From positions 1-61,748 of the forward strand of contig NZ_JACIEZ010000016.1 in assembly GCF_014197145.1 (NCBI RefSeq): a stretch of 61,748 bases of DNA, in the 5' to 3' direction. Every line of letters begins with the position of its first letter. Within the stretch, counting starts at the first letter, position 1. Positions 37,483-46,192 of the stretch are shown one piece after another. The translations under genes and the position numbers were made by a program. Source of the DNA: Gellertiella hungarica. GTDB lineage: Bacteria; Pseudomonadota; Alphaproteobacteria; Rhizobiales; Rhizobiaceae. Below the pieces are notes generated by a model. The model saw only the letters and a list, made by a program, of their open reading frames with translations. It did no database searches and had not been told where the DNA came from.

Positions 37483-38382
37483 ATGACGCTCCCTGTCTCC
37501 CAATATGGCTCTGATCCGACGATCGAGTCATCCTCTTCGGCAGTCTACTGGGGTCCCGTCATCGCCGGGGCCCTCGCTGCCTCGGTGCTGACGGCACTGC
37601 TGATGCTTGTCGGCTCCGGCCTCGGGCTGACGATGGTCTCTCCCTTCTCCGGCGAGAGCGCCAGTCTGACCACCATCGGCATCAGCGCGGCGATCTGGTT
37701 CGTCGTCGTCCAGTGGCTTTCCTCCGGCGTCGGCGGCTACCTCACCGGACGTCTGCGGACCAAATGGTCCGGCATCCATACGGATGAAGTGTATTTCCGC
37801 GATACGGCACACGGCTTTCTGGCCTGGGCCGTCGCAACGCTGCTGATGCTGGCCATGGCCAGCTCCACCGCTTCCGGCCTGCTGCAGAAGGGCGCGACAT
37901 TTGCCGGTGCCGCAGTCGGAACCGCTGCCGGCAGCGCCGCGGCCATCGGGGCAGATGCCGCCGATGACAGCAATGCAAACCCGGTGGATTACTTCACCGA
38001 CATGCTGATGCGTCCGGCAGACCCGGCCCGGGCGGCTGCGACCGATACGGCCGCCAGCAACCGCGAGATCGGCCGCATCCTGATCCGCTCGGCTGCGGAA
38101 GGCGAAATGACGCCGGACGACCGCGCCTATCTGGATCGCGTGGTTGCGGCGCGCACGGGCCTTAGCGAAGCGGATGCCAAGGCGCGGATCGACACGGTGC
38201 TGAAGCAGGCGGAAGACGCCAAGGTGAAGGCACAGCAGACCGCGGACGAGGCCCGCAAGGGCGCGGCCACGGCCGCACTTCTCGGGGCTCTTGCCCTGTT
38301 CATCGGCGCCTTCATCGCCGGTGCGGCGGCCGCCGTCGGCGGACGCCAGCGTGACGAGGACGAAAGCCGATATGGATCATAG
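37483..38382 (+). CDS. multi-pass membrane protein (often labelled PhnA-like)
   Basis: A 299-residue inner-membrane protein with about four hydrophobic segments (about 22-48, 65-85, 104-125, 265-290) and a long Ala-rich, charged domain (about 150-262) that includes a predicted coiled-coil (ADAKARIDTVLKQAEDAK). The label PhnA-like used for similar rhizobial proteins has no functional basis. It is second in a stress-promoter operon after the 27-residue peptide, and the two may interact in the membrane. Confidence 0.75.
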   Translation: MTLPVSQYGSDPTIESSSSAVYWGPVIAGALAASVLTALLMLVGSGLGLTMVSPFSGESASLTTIGISAAIWFVVVQWLSSGVGGYLTGRLRTKWSGIHTDEVYFRDTAHGFLAWAVATLLMLAMASSTASGLLQKGATFAGAAVGTAAGSAAAIGADAADDSNANPVDYFTDMLMRPADPARAAATDTAASNREIGRILIRSAAEGEMTPDDRAYLDRVVAARTGLSEADAKARIDTVLKQAEDAKVKAQQTADEARKGAATAALLGALALFIGAFIAGAAAAVGGRQRDEDESRYGS

Positions 38383-38469
38383 CCCCCGTCATCTCCCGAT
38401 CTGATCTGCGATGCGGCTCCGCAGGGGGCCGCATCGCCTGTTTGCGTAGCATACCGAAAGGCATGAACA

Positions 38470-38745
38470 ATGGATAAACCCGTCTCGAAAGATACCGAAG
38501 GGCGCCCTCTCGCCAACGAAGGTCTACTCCTCACCTTGGTCGAGCGCCTGACCGAGCGAGGAATTATCCGACCTGAAGAAGCGGATGACATGCTTGCCCT
38601 CCTGGCGGCTTTCTCCGAACAGCCATTGCCCTCACCCTCCCCTGTCCGCGCCGAAGAGGCACTGGGCAAGACCGCAATGAAGGCCGCAGCGCGACACCGC
38701 CAGTCGGTGACGGCGCGGCGGACACCCAGCAGGCGGAGCTTCTGA
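38470..38745 (+). CDS. small hypothetical protein
   Basis: A 91-residue protein. The middle part (EGLLLTLVERLTERGIIRPEEADDMLALLAAF) is helical with a leucine pattern; the tail is basic (RHRQSVTARRTPSRRSF). No family is recognised. The ribosome site (GAAAGG) is modest and no stress promoter is seen, so it may depend on read-through from 37483. Confidence 0.5.
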   Translation: MDKPVSKDTEGRPLANEGLLLTLVERLTERGIIRPEEADDMLALLAAFSEQPLPSPSPVRAEEALGKTAMKAAARHRQSVTARRTPSRRSF

Positions 38746-38828
38746 TACGCCCGGCCGACGGGCGCGAGCGTACCGCGCTGCAAGGGCGCACACCCGCGTC
38801 TCACTCCGGAACTCAGGACGGCGGCATG

Positions 38829-38865
38829 AAAAAAGCGGCACTCCCAAGGGGAATGCCGCTTTTTG
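38829..38865. terminator. bidirectional intrinsic terminator
   Basis: AAAAAGCGGCA, a 14-base loop, TGCCGCTTTTT, between the plus-strand gene ending at 38745 and the minus-strand gene ending at 38885. Confidence 0.82.
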
Positions 38866-38884
38866 TTTAGGTCGCTTCGTTCCG

Positions 38885-39403
<519 letters not shown>

Positions 39404-39886
39404 TCAGAGGCTGACCTTCGCATTGTCGCCCATATCGGGACGGGTATCCGTCACGGCGGCCGCCATCATCTTGATGTAGCTTACCATGGTGCCGGGGCTG
39501 TCCCAGTATTCGGCGAATTTCGGTGTCACCCGTAGCACGCGGATCTCGGGATCGTCGGGGCTGTCCCACCAGGCCTTGGCCGGCGTGGACCAGAGTTCGC
39601 GGATGAGCTCGCGATCGTTGGAAACCTCCGCGGTCCCGCTCAGGGACACGTATTTCTGTCCGCTCGGATCGGAGAAGGCCAACCCGACATTGGGGCGGCT
39701 CTCGATCTCGTCATCCTTCGCGCTGCGGGCGTCGGTGAGAAAGTAGATGGCATTTTCCATCGGCTCCACGTGGGCGGACATGGGGCGTGCACGGATATCC
39801 TCTCCCGTACGGGTCGAGAGCATGCAGAAGCCGATGTCCTTCATGAGTGTCCAGGTGCGGTCGATGTCATGGGTGGTGCTTGCCAT
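39404..39886 (-). CDS. pyridoxamine-5'-phosphate-oxidase-fold general stress protein
   Basis: A 160-residue split-barrel flavin-binding protein. Features are WTLMKDIGFCMLST, the RARPMSAHVEP segment that contacts FMN phosphate in the family, VGLAFSDPSGQKYVSLSG and PKFAEYWDSPG near the C-terminus. Members act as FMN- or FAD-binding stress proteins with unknown substrates. The ATG at 39886 is preferred because an AAGGA site precedes it and homology begins there. No clear stress promoter was found between it and the terminator at 39913, so its regulation is open. Confidence 0.9.
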   Translation of the reverse strand: MASTTHDIDRTWTLMKDIGFCMLSTRTGEDIRARPMSAHVEPMENAIYFLTDARSAKDDEIESRPNVGLAFSDPSGQKYVSLSGTAEVSNDRELIRELWSTPAKAWWDSPDDPEIRVLRVTPKFAEYWDSPGTMVSYIKMMAAAVTDTRPDMGDNAKVSL

Positions 39887-39912
39887 GGGGGCATTCCTTT
39901 CCTTTGCCAAAA

Positions 39913-39945
39913 GAAAGGCCGCCCGGCACGATCGGGCGGCCCTTG
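39913..39945 (-). terminator. intrinsic terminator after the DUF4142 gene
   Basis: On the minus strand GGCCGCCCG-ATCGTGC-CGGGCGGCC followed by TTTCTTTT, just after the DUF4142 stop. Confidence 0.8.
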
Positions 39946-39955
39946 AGAGTGTCGG

Positions 39956-40501
39956 TTACTGCTGCGGCTTGAGCGTTTTCACGTGCTCGAGGTGCTTCTC
40001 CAGCGTCGGCAGCGTCTTCTTGGCGAAGGCGCCGAGCGCCTCGCTGTCCGGCTGGTCCGAATAGGCGCGGAAGATGGAGACGGCCTCGGTATGGGCTGCC
40101 GTCTGCAGGGCGATGTAGGCGCTGTCGAAGTCGGCATCGGATGCACCCTCAAGCTCCTGCACCATCGACTGGTGCTTCGGCATCAGGGCTTCCGGCGCCG
40201 AAAGGCCTTCCTGCTTCACTGCGGCGGCAAACTCTTCGCCGGCCTTCGTGTGGTCGTCGATCATCTGCTGCGCGAAGGACTTCACCTCGGAGGAGGAGGC
40301 CCGTTTCAGTGCCATCTGGCTGGTTACGATCTCCAGCTGGTTGGAGCTGGCAACGGCAGAGGCAAAGCTGTTCTTGTCCAGCTTCATCGCCTCCTCGGTC
40401 CCGTTTGCCGGCGCGGTCGTCTGCGCGCTCGCCGGAAGCGAAACCGCGGTGACGCCGGCCAGAACCGTCATTGCGGCAAGGGTAAGCAGTTTGTTCTTCA
40501 T
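39956..40501 (-). CDS. exported DUF4142 protein
   Basis: A 181-residue protein with a signal peptide (about 1-26, PASA) and a DUF4142 domain, a ferritin-like four-helix bundle (FASAVASSNQLEIVTSQMAL, AQQMIDDHTKAGEEF, AYIALQTAAHTEAVSIF). Members are periplasmic or outer-membrane stress proteins of unknown activity. A candidate stress promoter lies upstream at 40533-40557, back to back with the one of the isochorismatase-like gene. Confidence 0.9.
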   Translation of the reverse strand: MKNKLLTLAAMTVLAGVTAVSLPASAQTTAPANGTEEAMKLDKNSFASAVASSNQLEIVTSQMALKRASSSEVKSFAQQMIDDHTKAGEEFAAAVKQEGLSAPEALMPKHQSMVQELEGASDADFDSAYIALQTAAHTEAVSIFRAYSDQPDSEALGAFAKKTLPTLEKHLEHVKTLKPQQ

Positions 40502-40532
40502 GGTCGGATTCCTTTCTGCTGAGACCCATGAG

Positions 40533-40557
40533 AACAGCCCCGGGGGAGAATGGTTCC
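40533..40557 (-). promoter_or_regulatory. EcfG-type promoter of the DUF4142 gene
   Basis: Minus strand GGAAC (40557-40553), 16 bases, TGTT (40536-40533), 32 bases upstream of the start. Confidence 0.55.
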
Positions 40558-40592
40558 GATTGCAGGGGCGGCGGCCTGCCGCACCCCTTGCG

Positions 40593-40618
40593 GGAACGGG
40601 CGGGGGCAGAATGGGGTT
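40593..40618 (+). promoter_or_regulatory. EcfG-type promoter of the isochorismatase-like gene
   Basis: GGAAC (40593-40597), 17 bases, GGTT (40615-40618), 27 bases upstream of the start at 40645. Confidence 0.55.
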
Positions 40619-40644
40619 CTAGTCCGGTCAGGAAGGATCAGCAC

Positions 40645-41259
40645 ATGGACCGAGACATCAGGATCTGGCGTCATCTGTGTATCGACATGCAGAGACTTTT
40701 CGCGGAGGAAACGCCCTGGCACGTGGGCTGGGCACACCGCGTGCTGCCCGCCGTGGAGCGGCTATCGCGGGCGGCGCCCGAGAAAACGATCTTCACCCGT
40801 TTCCTGCCCCCGCGCTCGGCCTCGGCCGCGCCGGGCATGTGGCGCCAGTACTACGAGAAATGGTGGATGATGACGGGCGAGCATGTCGACCCCGCCCTGC
40901 TGGACCTCGTGGCGCCGCTGGAAAGCCTCACGCCGCCGGCCATTGTCTTCGACAAGACGGTCTATTCCCCGTGGCTGGACGGCCGGCTGCACCGGCATCT
41001 TGTGGAACAGGGTGTCGGGACGCTTGCCATCAGCGGCGGCGAGACGGACGTCTGCGTGCTCGCAACCGTGCTCGGCGCCGTCGACCTCGGCTATCGCATC
41101 ATCCTGCTCAAGGATGGCGTCTGCAGCGGATCGGACCCGACCCATGATGCCAGCCTGGCTGTCATCGGAGGACGGTTTTCCGTGCAGGCCGAGGTGATGG
41201 AGACCGACGATTTCATCGATCGTTTCGCGCGCCCGCTTACTTCACTTTCGACCAGCTGA
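40645..41259 (+). CDS. isochorismatase-like cysteine hydrolase
   Basis: A 204-residue alpha/beta hydrolase of the isochorismatase/nicotinamidase superfamily. The catalytic triad is visible: Asp14 (CIDMQ), Lys104 (FDKTVYSPW) and Cys137 (ETDVCVLAT), with the cis-peptide segment GGETDVCV. The substrate (an amide or a vinyl ether) cannot be told from sequence. The ATG at 40645 follows an AGGAAGG site and a candidate stress promoter; the open frame upstream is leader. Its last 23 bases overlap the convergent DUF2147 gene. Confidence 0.88.
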   Translation: MDRDIRIWRHLCIDMQRLFAEETPWHVGWAHRVLPAVERLSRAAPEKTIFTRFLPPRSASAAPGMWRQYYEKWWMMTGEHVDPALLDLVAPLESLTPPAIVFDKTVYSPWLDGRLHRHLVEQGVGTLAISGGETDVCVLATVLGAVDLGYRIILLKDGVCSGSDPTHDASLAVIGGRFSVQAEVMETDDFIDRFARPLTSLSTS

Positions 41260-41626
41260 CGCTCTTGCAGACGATTCCACCCAGAACGCAGCCGCGGGTG
41301 GTCATGGATTTGCCTTCCACGGTCAGCTTCAGCTTGAAGTTCATGTTGCGTTGCGGATCGAAGGCGGAGCCCTTGTAGGTGCCCTGCCCGTCCTTGCTGA
41401 TGGTCATCACCAGCACATCGCCGGTCTTCTCGCTCTTCGTGCCGGGCTTGATCCAGGTGTTGGTCGCGCAGATATTCTCTCCGCAGGGCGCGATCCGGAC
41501 CTTTGCAGCGCCATCGCCGCGCGCCCACTCGCCCATCGGGCTTTCGGCCTCCGCCAGCGCAGGCATGGCAAGGCCGAGCCCGATCGTGAAAGTCATGAGA
41601 AGGGGAAAGCGCTTCATCATTGTCAT
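41237..41626 (-). CDS. exported DUF2147 protein
   Basis: A 129-residue protein with a signal peptide (about 1-24, PALA) and a DUF2147 beta-barrel domain (MGEWARGDGAAKVRIAPCGENICATNTWI, ending LGGIVCKSVSWSKV). The four cysteines probably form periplasmic disulphides. The start is placed at the ATG with a GAGGA site five bases upstream. A second ECF-like promoter element (TGAAACTTT, 14 bases, CGTC) lies upstream on this strand at 41706-41732. Function unknown. Confidence 0.87.
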   Translation of the reverse strand: MTMMKRFPLLMTFTIGLGLAMPALAEAESPMGEWARGDGAAKVRIAPCGENICATNTWIKPGTKSEKTGDVLVMTISKDGQGTYKGSAFDPQRNMNFKLKLTVEGKSMTTRGCVLGGIVCKSVSWSKVK

Positions 41627-41705
41627 CAACTCCTCTCGTTATCCGTGGCTGCACCATCCGGTTTCATCCGGATCTCGGCGCGCCGCCCGACATTCATGGG
41701 CTGAG

Positions 41706-41732
41706 GACGCTTGAAGGGGCAGGAAAGTTTCA
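41706..41732 (-). promoter_or_regulatory. ECF-like promoter (TGAAACTTT-N14-CGTC)
   Basis: Minus strand TGAAACTTT (41732-41724), 14 bases, CGTC (41709-41706), about 80 bases before the DUF2147 start. It is identical in both boxes and spacing to the plus-strand element at 41770-41796. Confidence 0.55.
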
Positions 41733-41769
41733 TTTCGCGTCATCAACCGGTGATTTTTGGCCTCGCGAC

Positions 41770-41796
41770 TGAAACTTTGAAGCGATCTGTCCCGTC
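41770..41796 (+). promoter_or_regulatory. ECF-like promoter (TGAAACTTT-N14-CGTC)
   Basis: TGAAACTTT (41770-41778), 14 bases, CGTC (41793-41796), 34 bases before the DUF1295 gene. It differs from the EcfG code and implies another ECF sigma factor. Confidence 0.58.
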
Positions 41797-41829
41797 TGGA
41801 ATGACAACGACAGGAAAACGGGGAGAACC

Positions 41830-42642
41830 ATGGATATCGTCGTGCTGGCGGCGCTCGCCGCCGCAATGTCCGTCATCATGACCGCCGCCTGGGGCATCCA
41901 GCGCCTCACGGGTGCGAGCGGCTGGGTGGATACCATCTGGTCCGTTGCCGTGAGCATCGGCGGGATTGCGGCTGCCTGGGCGGCGGAAGGCACGGATGAA
42001 CGCCGGTGGCTCGTCGGTCTGCTGGTCGCCCTCTGGTCACTCCGTCTTGGCGGGCATATCGGCCTGCGCACTCGCGGTGCCGGCGAAGACCCGCGCTACG
42101 AGAAGCTGATTGCCGAATGGGGAGACCAGGCCGCATTTCGGCTCTGGACCTTCCTCCAGATCCAGGCCGTGGCCGCCTTCATCCTCGTTCTTGCCGCCTA
42201 TCTGGCCGCGAGCGGCACCGGTCCCTTCCCGTCGGCGACGGATATGGCAGGCCTGATCGTCGGCGTTGCGGCACTTGGCGGGGAGGCGCTCGCCGACCAT
42301 CAGCTCAATCTGTTCCGCAAGACACCCAAGGCAAAGACGGCGGTGATGGAAAGTGGCCTCTGGGCCTATTCCCGTCATCCCAACTACTTCTTCGAATGGC
42401 TTTTCTGGTGCGCCCTGGCGATCATCGCCCTCGGCGGAGGTTGGATCGGCCTGATCGCCTTGCTCGCTCCGGTCCAGATGTACTGGCTGCTGGTTCACGT
42501 CTCTGGTATTCCGCCGCTCGAGGAGCACATGCTGAAAACCCGCGGCGAGGCCTTCCGCGCCCTGCAGTCGCGCGTCAACGCCTTCTTTCCCGGGCCGCGC
42601 CGTACCGGCTTCACCACACAACCCTCATCCGTCAAGGAATGA
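41830..42642 (+). CDS. DUF1295 membrane protein (steroid reductase-like)
   Basis: A 270-residue integral membrane protein with about seven hydrophobic segments. It shows the DUF1295 hallmarks GWVDTIWS near the N-terminus, WSLRLGGHI, and the C-terminal GLWAYSRHPNYFFEWLFW, which resembles the cofactor-binding end of steroid 5-alpha-reductases and isoprenylcysteine methyltransferases. It probably modifies a lipid. The next gene is a cyclopropane-synthase-like methyltransferase, and this pairing recurs in oxidative-stress operons run by ECF sigma factors. A GGGGAGAACC site precedes the ATG. Confidence 0.88.
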   Translation: MDIVVLAALAAAMSVIMTAAWGIQRLTGASGWVDTIWSVAVSIGGIAAAWAAEGTDERRWLVGLLVALWSLRLGGHIGLRTRGAGEDPRYEKLIAEWGDQAAFRLWTFLQIQAVAAFILVLAAYLAASGTGPFPSATDMAGLIVGVAALGGEALADHQLNLFRKTPKAKTAVMESGLWAYSRHPNYFFEWLFWCALAIIALGGGWIGLIALLAPVQMYWLLVHVSGIPPLEEHMLKTRGEAFRALQSRVNAFFPGPRRTGFTTQPSSVKE

Positions 42643-42646
42643 CGCC

Positions 42647-43696
42647 ATGAACATGATTGCCTTCGCCATCCAGGCCGCCGAACGCACTCCGATCCCGGAC
42701 ACCATCACGCTCGCCGGCATCGATTTTCTCTGCGGGCGCACGCGCAGGCGGCTGGAAACGGTTCCGGAGCAGGCCGAGATCGATTTCGCGCGCTCGATGG
42801 GCAATTTCCCGGTTGCCGTTCATACGGATGCGGCCAACGACCAGCATTACGAACTGCCAGCAGAATTCTTCTCGCTCTTCCTGGGCGCCCAGCGCAAGTA
42901 TTCGAGCTGCCTGTACCCGGCGGCCTCCACCACGCTGGATGAGGCCGAAACGATCGCACTCAAGGAAACCGCCGACCACGCCGAAATCCGCGATGGCCAG
43001 ACCATTCTGGAACTCGGCTGCGGCTGGGGGTCGCTCTCCCTCTTCCTGGCCGCGAACTATCCGAATGCCCGCATCACGTCGGTGTCGAACTCCTCATCCC
43101 AGCGCGCCTATATCGAGGGTCTCGCGTCCGCGCGTGGCATCACCAACCTGACGGTGATCACCGCGGACATGAACGTGTTCCAGACGGAAAGCCGGTTCGA
43201 CCGGATCGTCTCGGTGGAGATGTTCGAGCACATGTCCAACTGGGAGGCGCTGCTGCGCCGTGCCCACGGCTGGCTGAAGCCCGATGGACGCATGTTCCTC
43301 CATGTCTTTACCCACAAGAGCCGTTCCTATCGTTTCGATCACTCCGATCCCGCGGACTGGATCGCTCAGCACTTCTTCACCGGCGGCATCATGCCGGCAC
43401 ACGATCTGCCGAAGCGTTTTCCCTCGCTCTTCACCGTGGAAAAGGAATGGCGCTGGAACGGACGGCACTACCGCCGGACCGCACTGGACTGGCTGAAGAA
43501 CTTTGATGCCAACCAGACGGAAATCGACCGTATCCTGAACTATGTCTACGGCAAGGACGCGGCTCTCTGGCGGCGGCGCTGGCGCATGTTCTTCCTCGCA
43601 ACGGCGGGCCTGTTCGGGCACGCGGACGGCGAGGTATGGGGCGTGGGGCATTACCTTCTGAAGCCGGTGGCCGCAGGGGAGCAGGCCCGTGGCTGA
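42647..43696 (+). CDS. cyclopropane-fatty-acyl-phospholipid synthase family methyltransferase
   Basis: A 349-residue S-adenosylmethionine-dependent methyltransferase. Motif I is ILELGCGWGSLSLFLA (about 119-134); the substrate part shows YSSCLYP, MFEHMSNWE and HVFTHKSRSYRF. The protein is somewhat shorter than classical Cfa. It should methylate unsaturated acyl chains of phospholipids, although this subgroup can make other modified lipids. It starts five bases after the DUF1295 stop, and its end overlaps the next gene by eight bases, so all three are one operon. Confidence 0.88.
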   Translation: MNMIAFAIQAAERTPIPDTITLAGIDFLCGRTRRRLETVPEQAEIDFARSMGNFPVAVHTDAANDQHYELPAEFFSLFLGAQRKYSSCLYPAASTTLDEAETIALKETADHAEIRDGQTILELGCGWGSLSLFLAANYPNARITSVSNSSSQRAYIEGLASARGITNLTVITADMNVFQTESRFDRIVSVEMFEHMSNWEALLRRAHGWLKPDGRMFLHVFTHKSRSYRFDHSDPADWIAQHFFTGGIMPAHDLPKRFPSLFTVEKEWRWNGRHYRRTALDWLKNFDANQTEIDRILNYVYGKDAALWRRRWRMFFLATAGLFGHADGEVWGVGHYLLKPVAAGEQARG

Positions 43697-44222
43697 GGCC
43701 GTCGCAACCATGCGCGAGACGGATGCCCTGACAGCCGCAAGCGTGACCGTGGCGTGGGTGGTGGCGCTCAACAAGCCCTTCTACCCGCTCTATGTCTGGT
43801 GGCTGACCGGCGAAGGCACGGCAGCTTCGCTGGTCGCGGTCGCCGCCGCTCCCTTCTTCGCCGCGGCAGCGCTGATGGCGAAGACCAATCCCCTCGCCGC
43901 CCGTCTCGGCGTGCCGCTCATCGGCATCGTCGATACGGTGCTGGCCGGCGTGTTTCTCGGGCAGGCCGGCGGAACGGAGCTCTATTTCGCCGCCTGCCTG
44001 ATGCTGGTGGCTCTCAATTTCCACGCGGCGGAAAAGTGGCTTCAGCGTGGACTTGCCGTCTTCGGCTTTGTCGTCTTCTTCCTCTTCCACGGGCGGTTTT
44101 CGGCCCCCCTGCATGTCTGGGATGCGGCGGGCGTCCAGTCGCTCCTCACGCTGAACGCCTTTTCGGTTGCCAGCCTCATGACCTTCATCGCGCTTCGTTA
44201 CGCGGGTGTTCCGCGCGGCTGA
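43689..44222 (+). CDS. multi-pass membrane protein of a lipid-modification operon
   Basis: A 177-residue protein with five to six predicted transmembrane helices (about 18-36, 45-64, 73-95, 99-113, 118-135, 150-172). I do not recognise a family. Its overlap with the methyltransferase gene shows translational coupling, so it probably takes part in the same membrane-lipid process, for example as an anchor or transport partner. Confidence 0.72.
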   Translation: MAEAVATMRETDALTAASVTVAWVVALNKPFYPLYVWWLTGEGTAASLVAVAAAPFFAAAALMAKTNPLAARLGVPLIGIVDTVLAGVFLGQAGGTELYFAACLMLVALNFHAAEKWLQRGLAVFGFVVFFLFHGRFSAPLHVWDAAGVQSLLTLNAFSVASLMTFIALRYAGVPRG

Positions 44223-44250
44223 GGGGGACGCCCCTCAGCCGGCCTTTTTT
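44216..44250 (+). terminator. probable terminator after the lipid operon
   Basis: A stem made of CTGAGGGG and CCCCTCAG around ACG overlaps the stop codon; six T residues follow five bases after the stem. The gap makes it imperfect. Confidence 0.45.
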
Positions 44251-44344
44251 GGAAGCAGCTTTTCGGAAAACATGAGGGCGGCCGGGGTAAACCCCGCCGC
44301 CCTCTTCTGTTTGTCGCAGCGCCACGCGTGGCGGCGCACCGCCC

Positions 44345-46087
44345 TCAGTGACTGTCCCTGCCCACGGGCGCACCGCGGCAGCCCTTGAGGAAGTCGAGAT
44401 CGGCGCCGGTATCCGCACCCATCACATGCTTGTGGTGCAGCATGGCATAGCCGGATGCCGGCGGCTCCTCGCGCGGCTTCCATTCGGCAAGCCGTGCTGC
44501 CAGTTCCGCGTCGGAGATCTCCAGCGTCAGGCTGCGGTTCGGCACGTCGAGGCTGATCATGTCTCCATTGCGCACCACCGCCAGCGGGCCACCGGCGGCA
44601 GCTTCCGGGCTCGTGTGCAGGACAACGGTGCCATAGGCGGTGCCCGACATGCGGGCATCCGATATGCGCACCATGTCGGTGATGCCCTTGCGGAGCACCT
44701 TCGGAGGCAGGCCCATGTTGCCCACTTCCGCCATGCCGGGATAACCCTTGGGGCCGCAATTCTTCAGCACCATGACGCAGGTCTCGTCGATGTCGAGCGC
44801 CTCGTCGTTGATCTTGGCCTTGTAGTCGTCGATGTCCTCGAACACCACGGCACGGCCGCGATGCACCATCAGCGAGGGCGTCGCGGCAGAGGGCTTCAGC
44901 ACGGCGCCGTTCGGGGCGAGGTTGCCGCGAAGGACGGCGATGCCACCCGATTTTGCCAGCGCCTTGTCCGCGGGCAGGATGACGTCCTCGTTGTGGTTCA
45001 CGACGTCCTTCACCTGCTCCCAGGCCGTCTGGCCGGAAACGGTGAGTGCATCCTTGTGCAGCAGGCCGGCTTCGCCGAGCCGCTTGATGACGACAGGCAG
45101 GCCGCCCGCATAGAAGAACTCTTCCATGAGGTATTTGCCCGAAGGCATCAGGTTGACGATCGTCGGCACGTCACGGCCGCAACGGTCCCAGTCGTCAAGC
45201 GTCAGGTCGATGCCCACACGCCCGGCAATGGCCAGCATGTGGATGACGGCATTGGTGGACCCGCCGATGGCGGCGTTCGTGCGGATGGCATTCTCGAATG
45301 CCTGCTTGGTCAGCACGTCGGAGGGCTTCAGGTCGTCCTTGACCATCTGCACGATGCGGCGGCCGGTCAGCTGGGCCATCACGCGACGGCGGCTGTCGAC
45401 GGCGGGGATCGCGGCATTGCCCGACAGAGCCATGCCCAGCGCCTCGGCCATGGAGGCCATGGTGGACGCCGTGCCCATGGTATTGCAGGAGCCGGGGCTG
45501 CGGCTCATCGAGGCTTCCGCTTCGGCAAACTCCTCGGGCGTCATCTGGCCGGCCTTCACGGCTTCGGAGAACTTCCAGAGATGGGTGCCCGAACCGACCC
45601 GCTCGTTCTTGTAGTAGCCGTTGAGCATCGGTCCGCCCGTGACGATGATCGACGGAATGTCGGTCGAGGCTGCCGCCATCAGCAGCGAGGGCGTGGTCTT
45701 GTCGCAGCCCACCATCAGCACGCAGCCATCCATCGGCTGGCCGCGCATGGCCTCCTCCACCGCCATGGCGGCAAGGTTGCGGAACATCATGGCCGTGGGA
45801 CGGAAGGCGCTCTCCGATGCGGAAAAGACCGGCACTTCCACCGGAAATCCGCCTGCCTCATAGATCCCGTGCTTCACCCGCTCGGCCAGATCGCGCAGAT
45901 GGGCATTGCAGGGGGTGAGCTCCGACCAGGTGTTGAGGATGCCGATGACAGGCCGCCCGTCGAACAGGTCGTGCGGGAACCCCTGGTTCTTCATCCACCC
46001 CCGGTGATAGATCGCGTCGCGGGACGAGCCGCCGAACCATTCCTGCGAGCGCAGCTTGCGCGGCCAAGGTGCGGGTTTGAAAGTCAT
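44345..46087 (-). CDS. araD: L-arabinonate dehydratase (IlvD/Edd family)
   Basis: A 580-residue iron-sulphur dehydratase that converts L-arabinonate to 2-keto-3-deoxy-L-arabinonate. Cluster ligands are Cys60 (ELTPCNAH), Cys128 (VGCDKTTPS) and Cys201 (PGSCNTMG), which in the Rhizobium leguminosarum enzyme hold a 2Fe-2S cluster. Length and N-terminus (RSQEWFGGSSRDAIYHRGWM) match that sugar-acid dehydratase and not IlvD. It is the last gene of the chvE operon. The name araC is used for this enzyme in Azospirillum. The dehydrogenase and lactonase that should precede it are not in the window. Confidence 0.9.
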   Translation of the reverse strand: MTFKPAPWPRKLRSQEWFGGSSRDAIYHRGWMKNQGFPHDLFDGRPVIGILNTWSELTPCNAHLRDLAERVKHGIYEAGGFPVEVPVFSASESAFRPTAMMFRNLAAMAVEEAMRGQPMDGCVLMVGCDKTTPSLLMAAASTDIPSIIVTGGPMLNGYYKNERVGSGTHLWKFSEAVKAGQMTPEEFAEAEASMSRSPGSCNTMGTASTMASMAEALGMALSGNAAIPAVDSRRRVMAQLTGRRIVQMVKDDLKPSDVLTKQAFENAIRTNAAIGGSTNAVIHMLAIAGRVGIDLTLDDWDRCGRDVPTIVNLMPSGKYLMEEFFYAGGLPVVIKRLGEAGLLHKDALTVSGQTAWEQVKDVVNHNEDVILPADKALAKSGGIAVLRGNLAPNGAVLKPSAATPSLMVHRGRAVVFEDIDDYKAKINDEALDIDETCVMVLKNCGPKGYPGMAEVGNMGLPPKVLRKGITDMVRISDARMSGTAYGTVVLHTSPEAAAGGPLAVVRNGDMISLDVPNRSLTLEISDAELAARLAEWKPREEPPASGYAMLHHKHVMGADTGADLDFLKGCRGAPVGRDSH

Positions 46088-46117
46088 GGCATTCTCCTAG
46101 ATCGTTTCCTCAACCGG

Positions 46118-46137
46118 CGGGCCGATGGCTCGGCCCG
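46118..46137. other. intercistronic hairpin
   Basis: CGGGCCGA-TGGC-TCGGCCCG between araD1 and the dehydratase gene, without a T tract. Probably an mRNA-processing or stability element. Confidence 0.4.
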
Positions 46138-46192
46138 ACCGCATATGACGGATATACCTAAATATAAACGTTTAACCAGCGCCTGAGTACCC

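Noticed and set aside
44348-46186. A 612-residue frame antisense to the arabinonate dehydratase
   Set aside because: Histidine-rich shadow frame without motifs.
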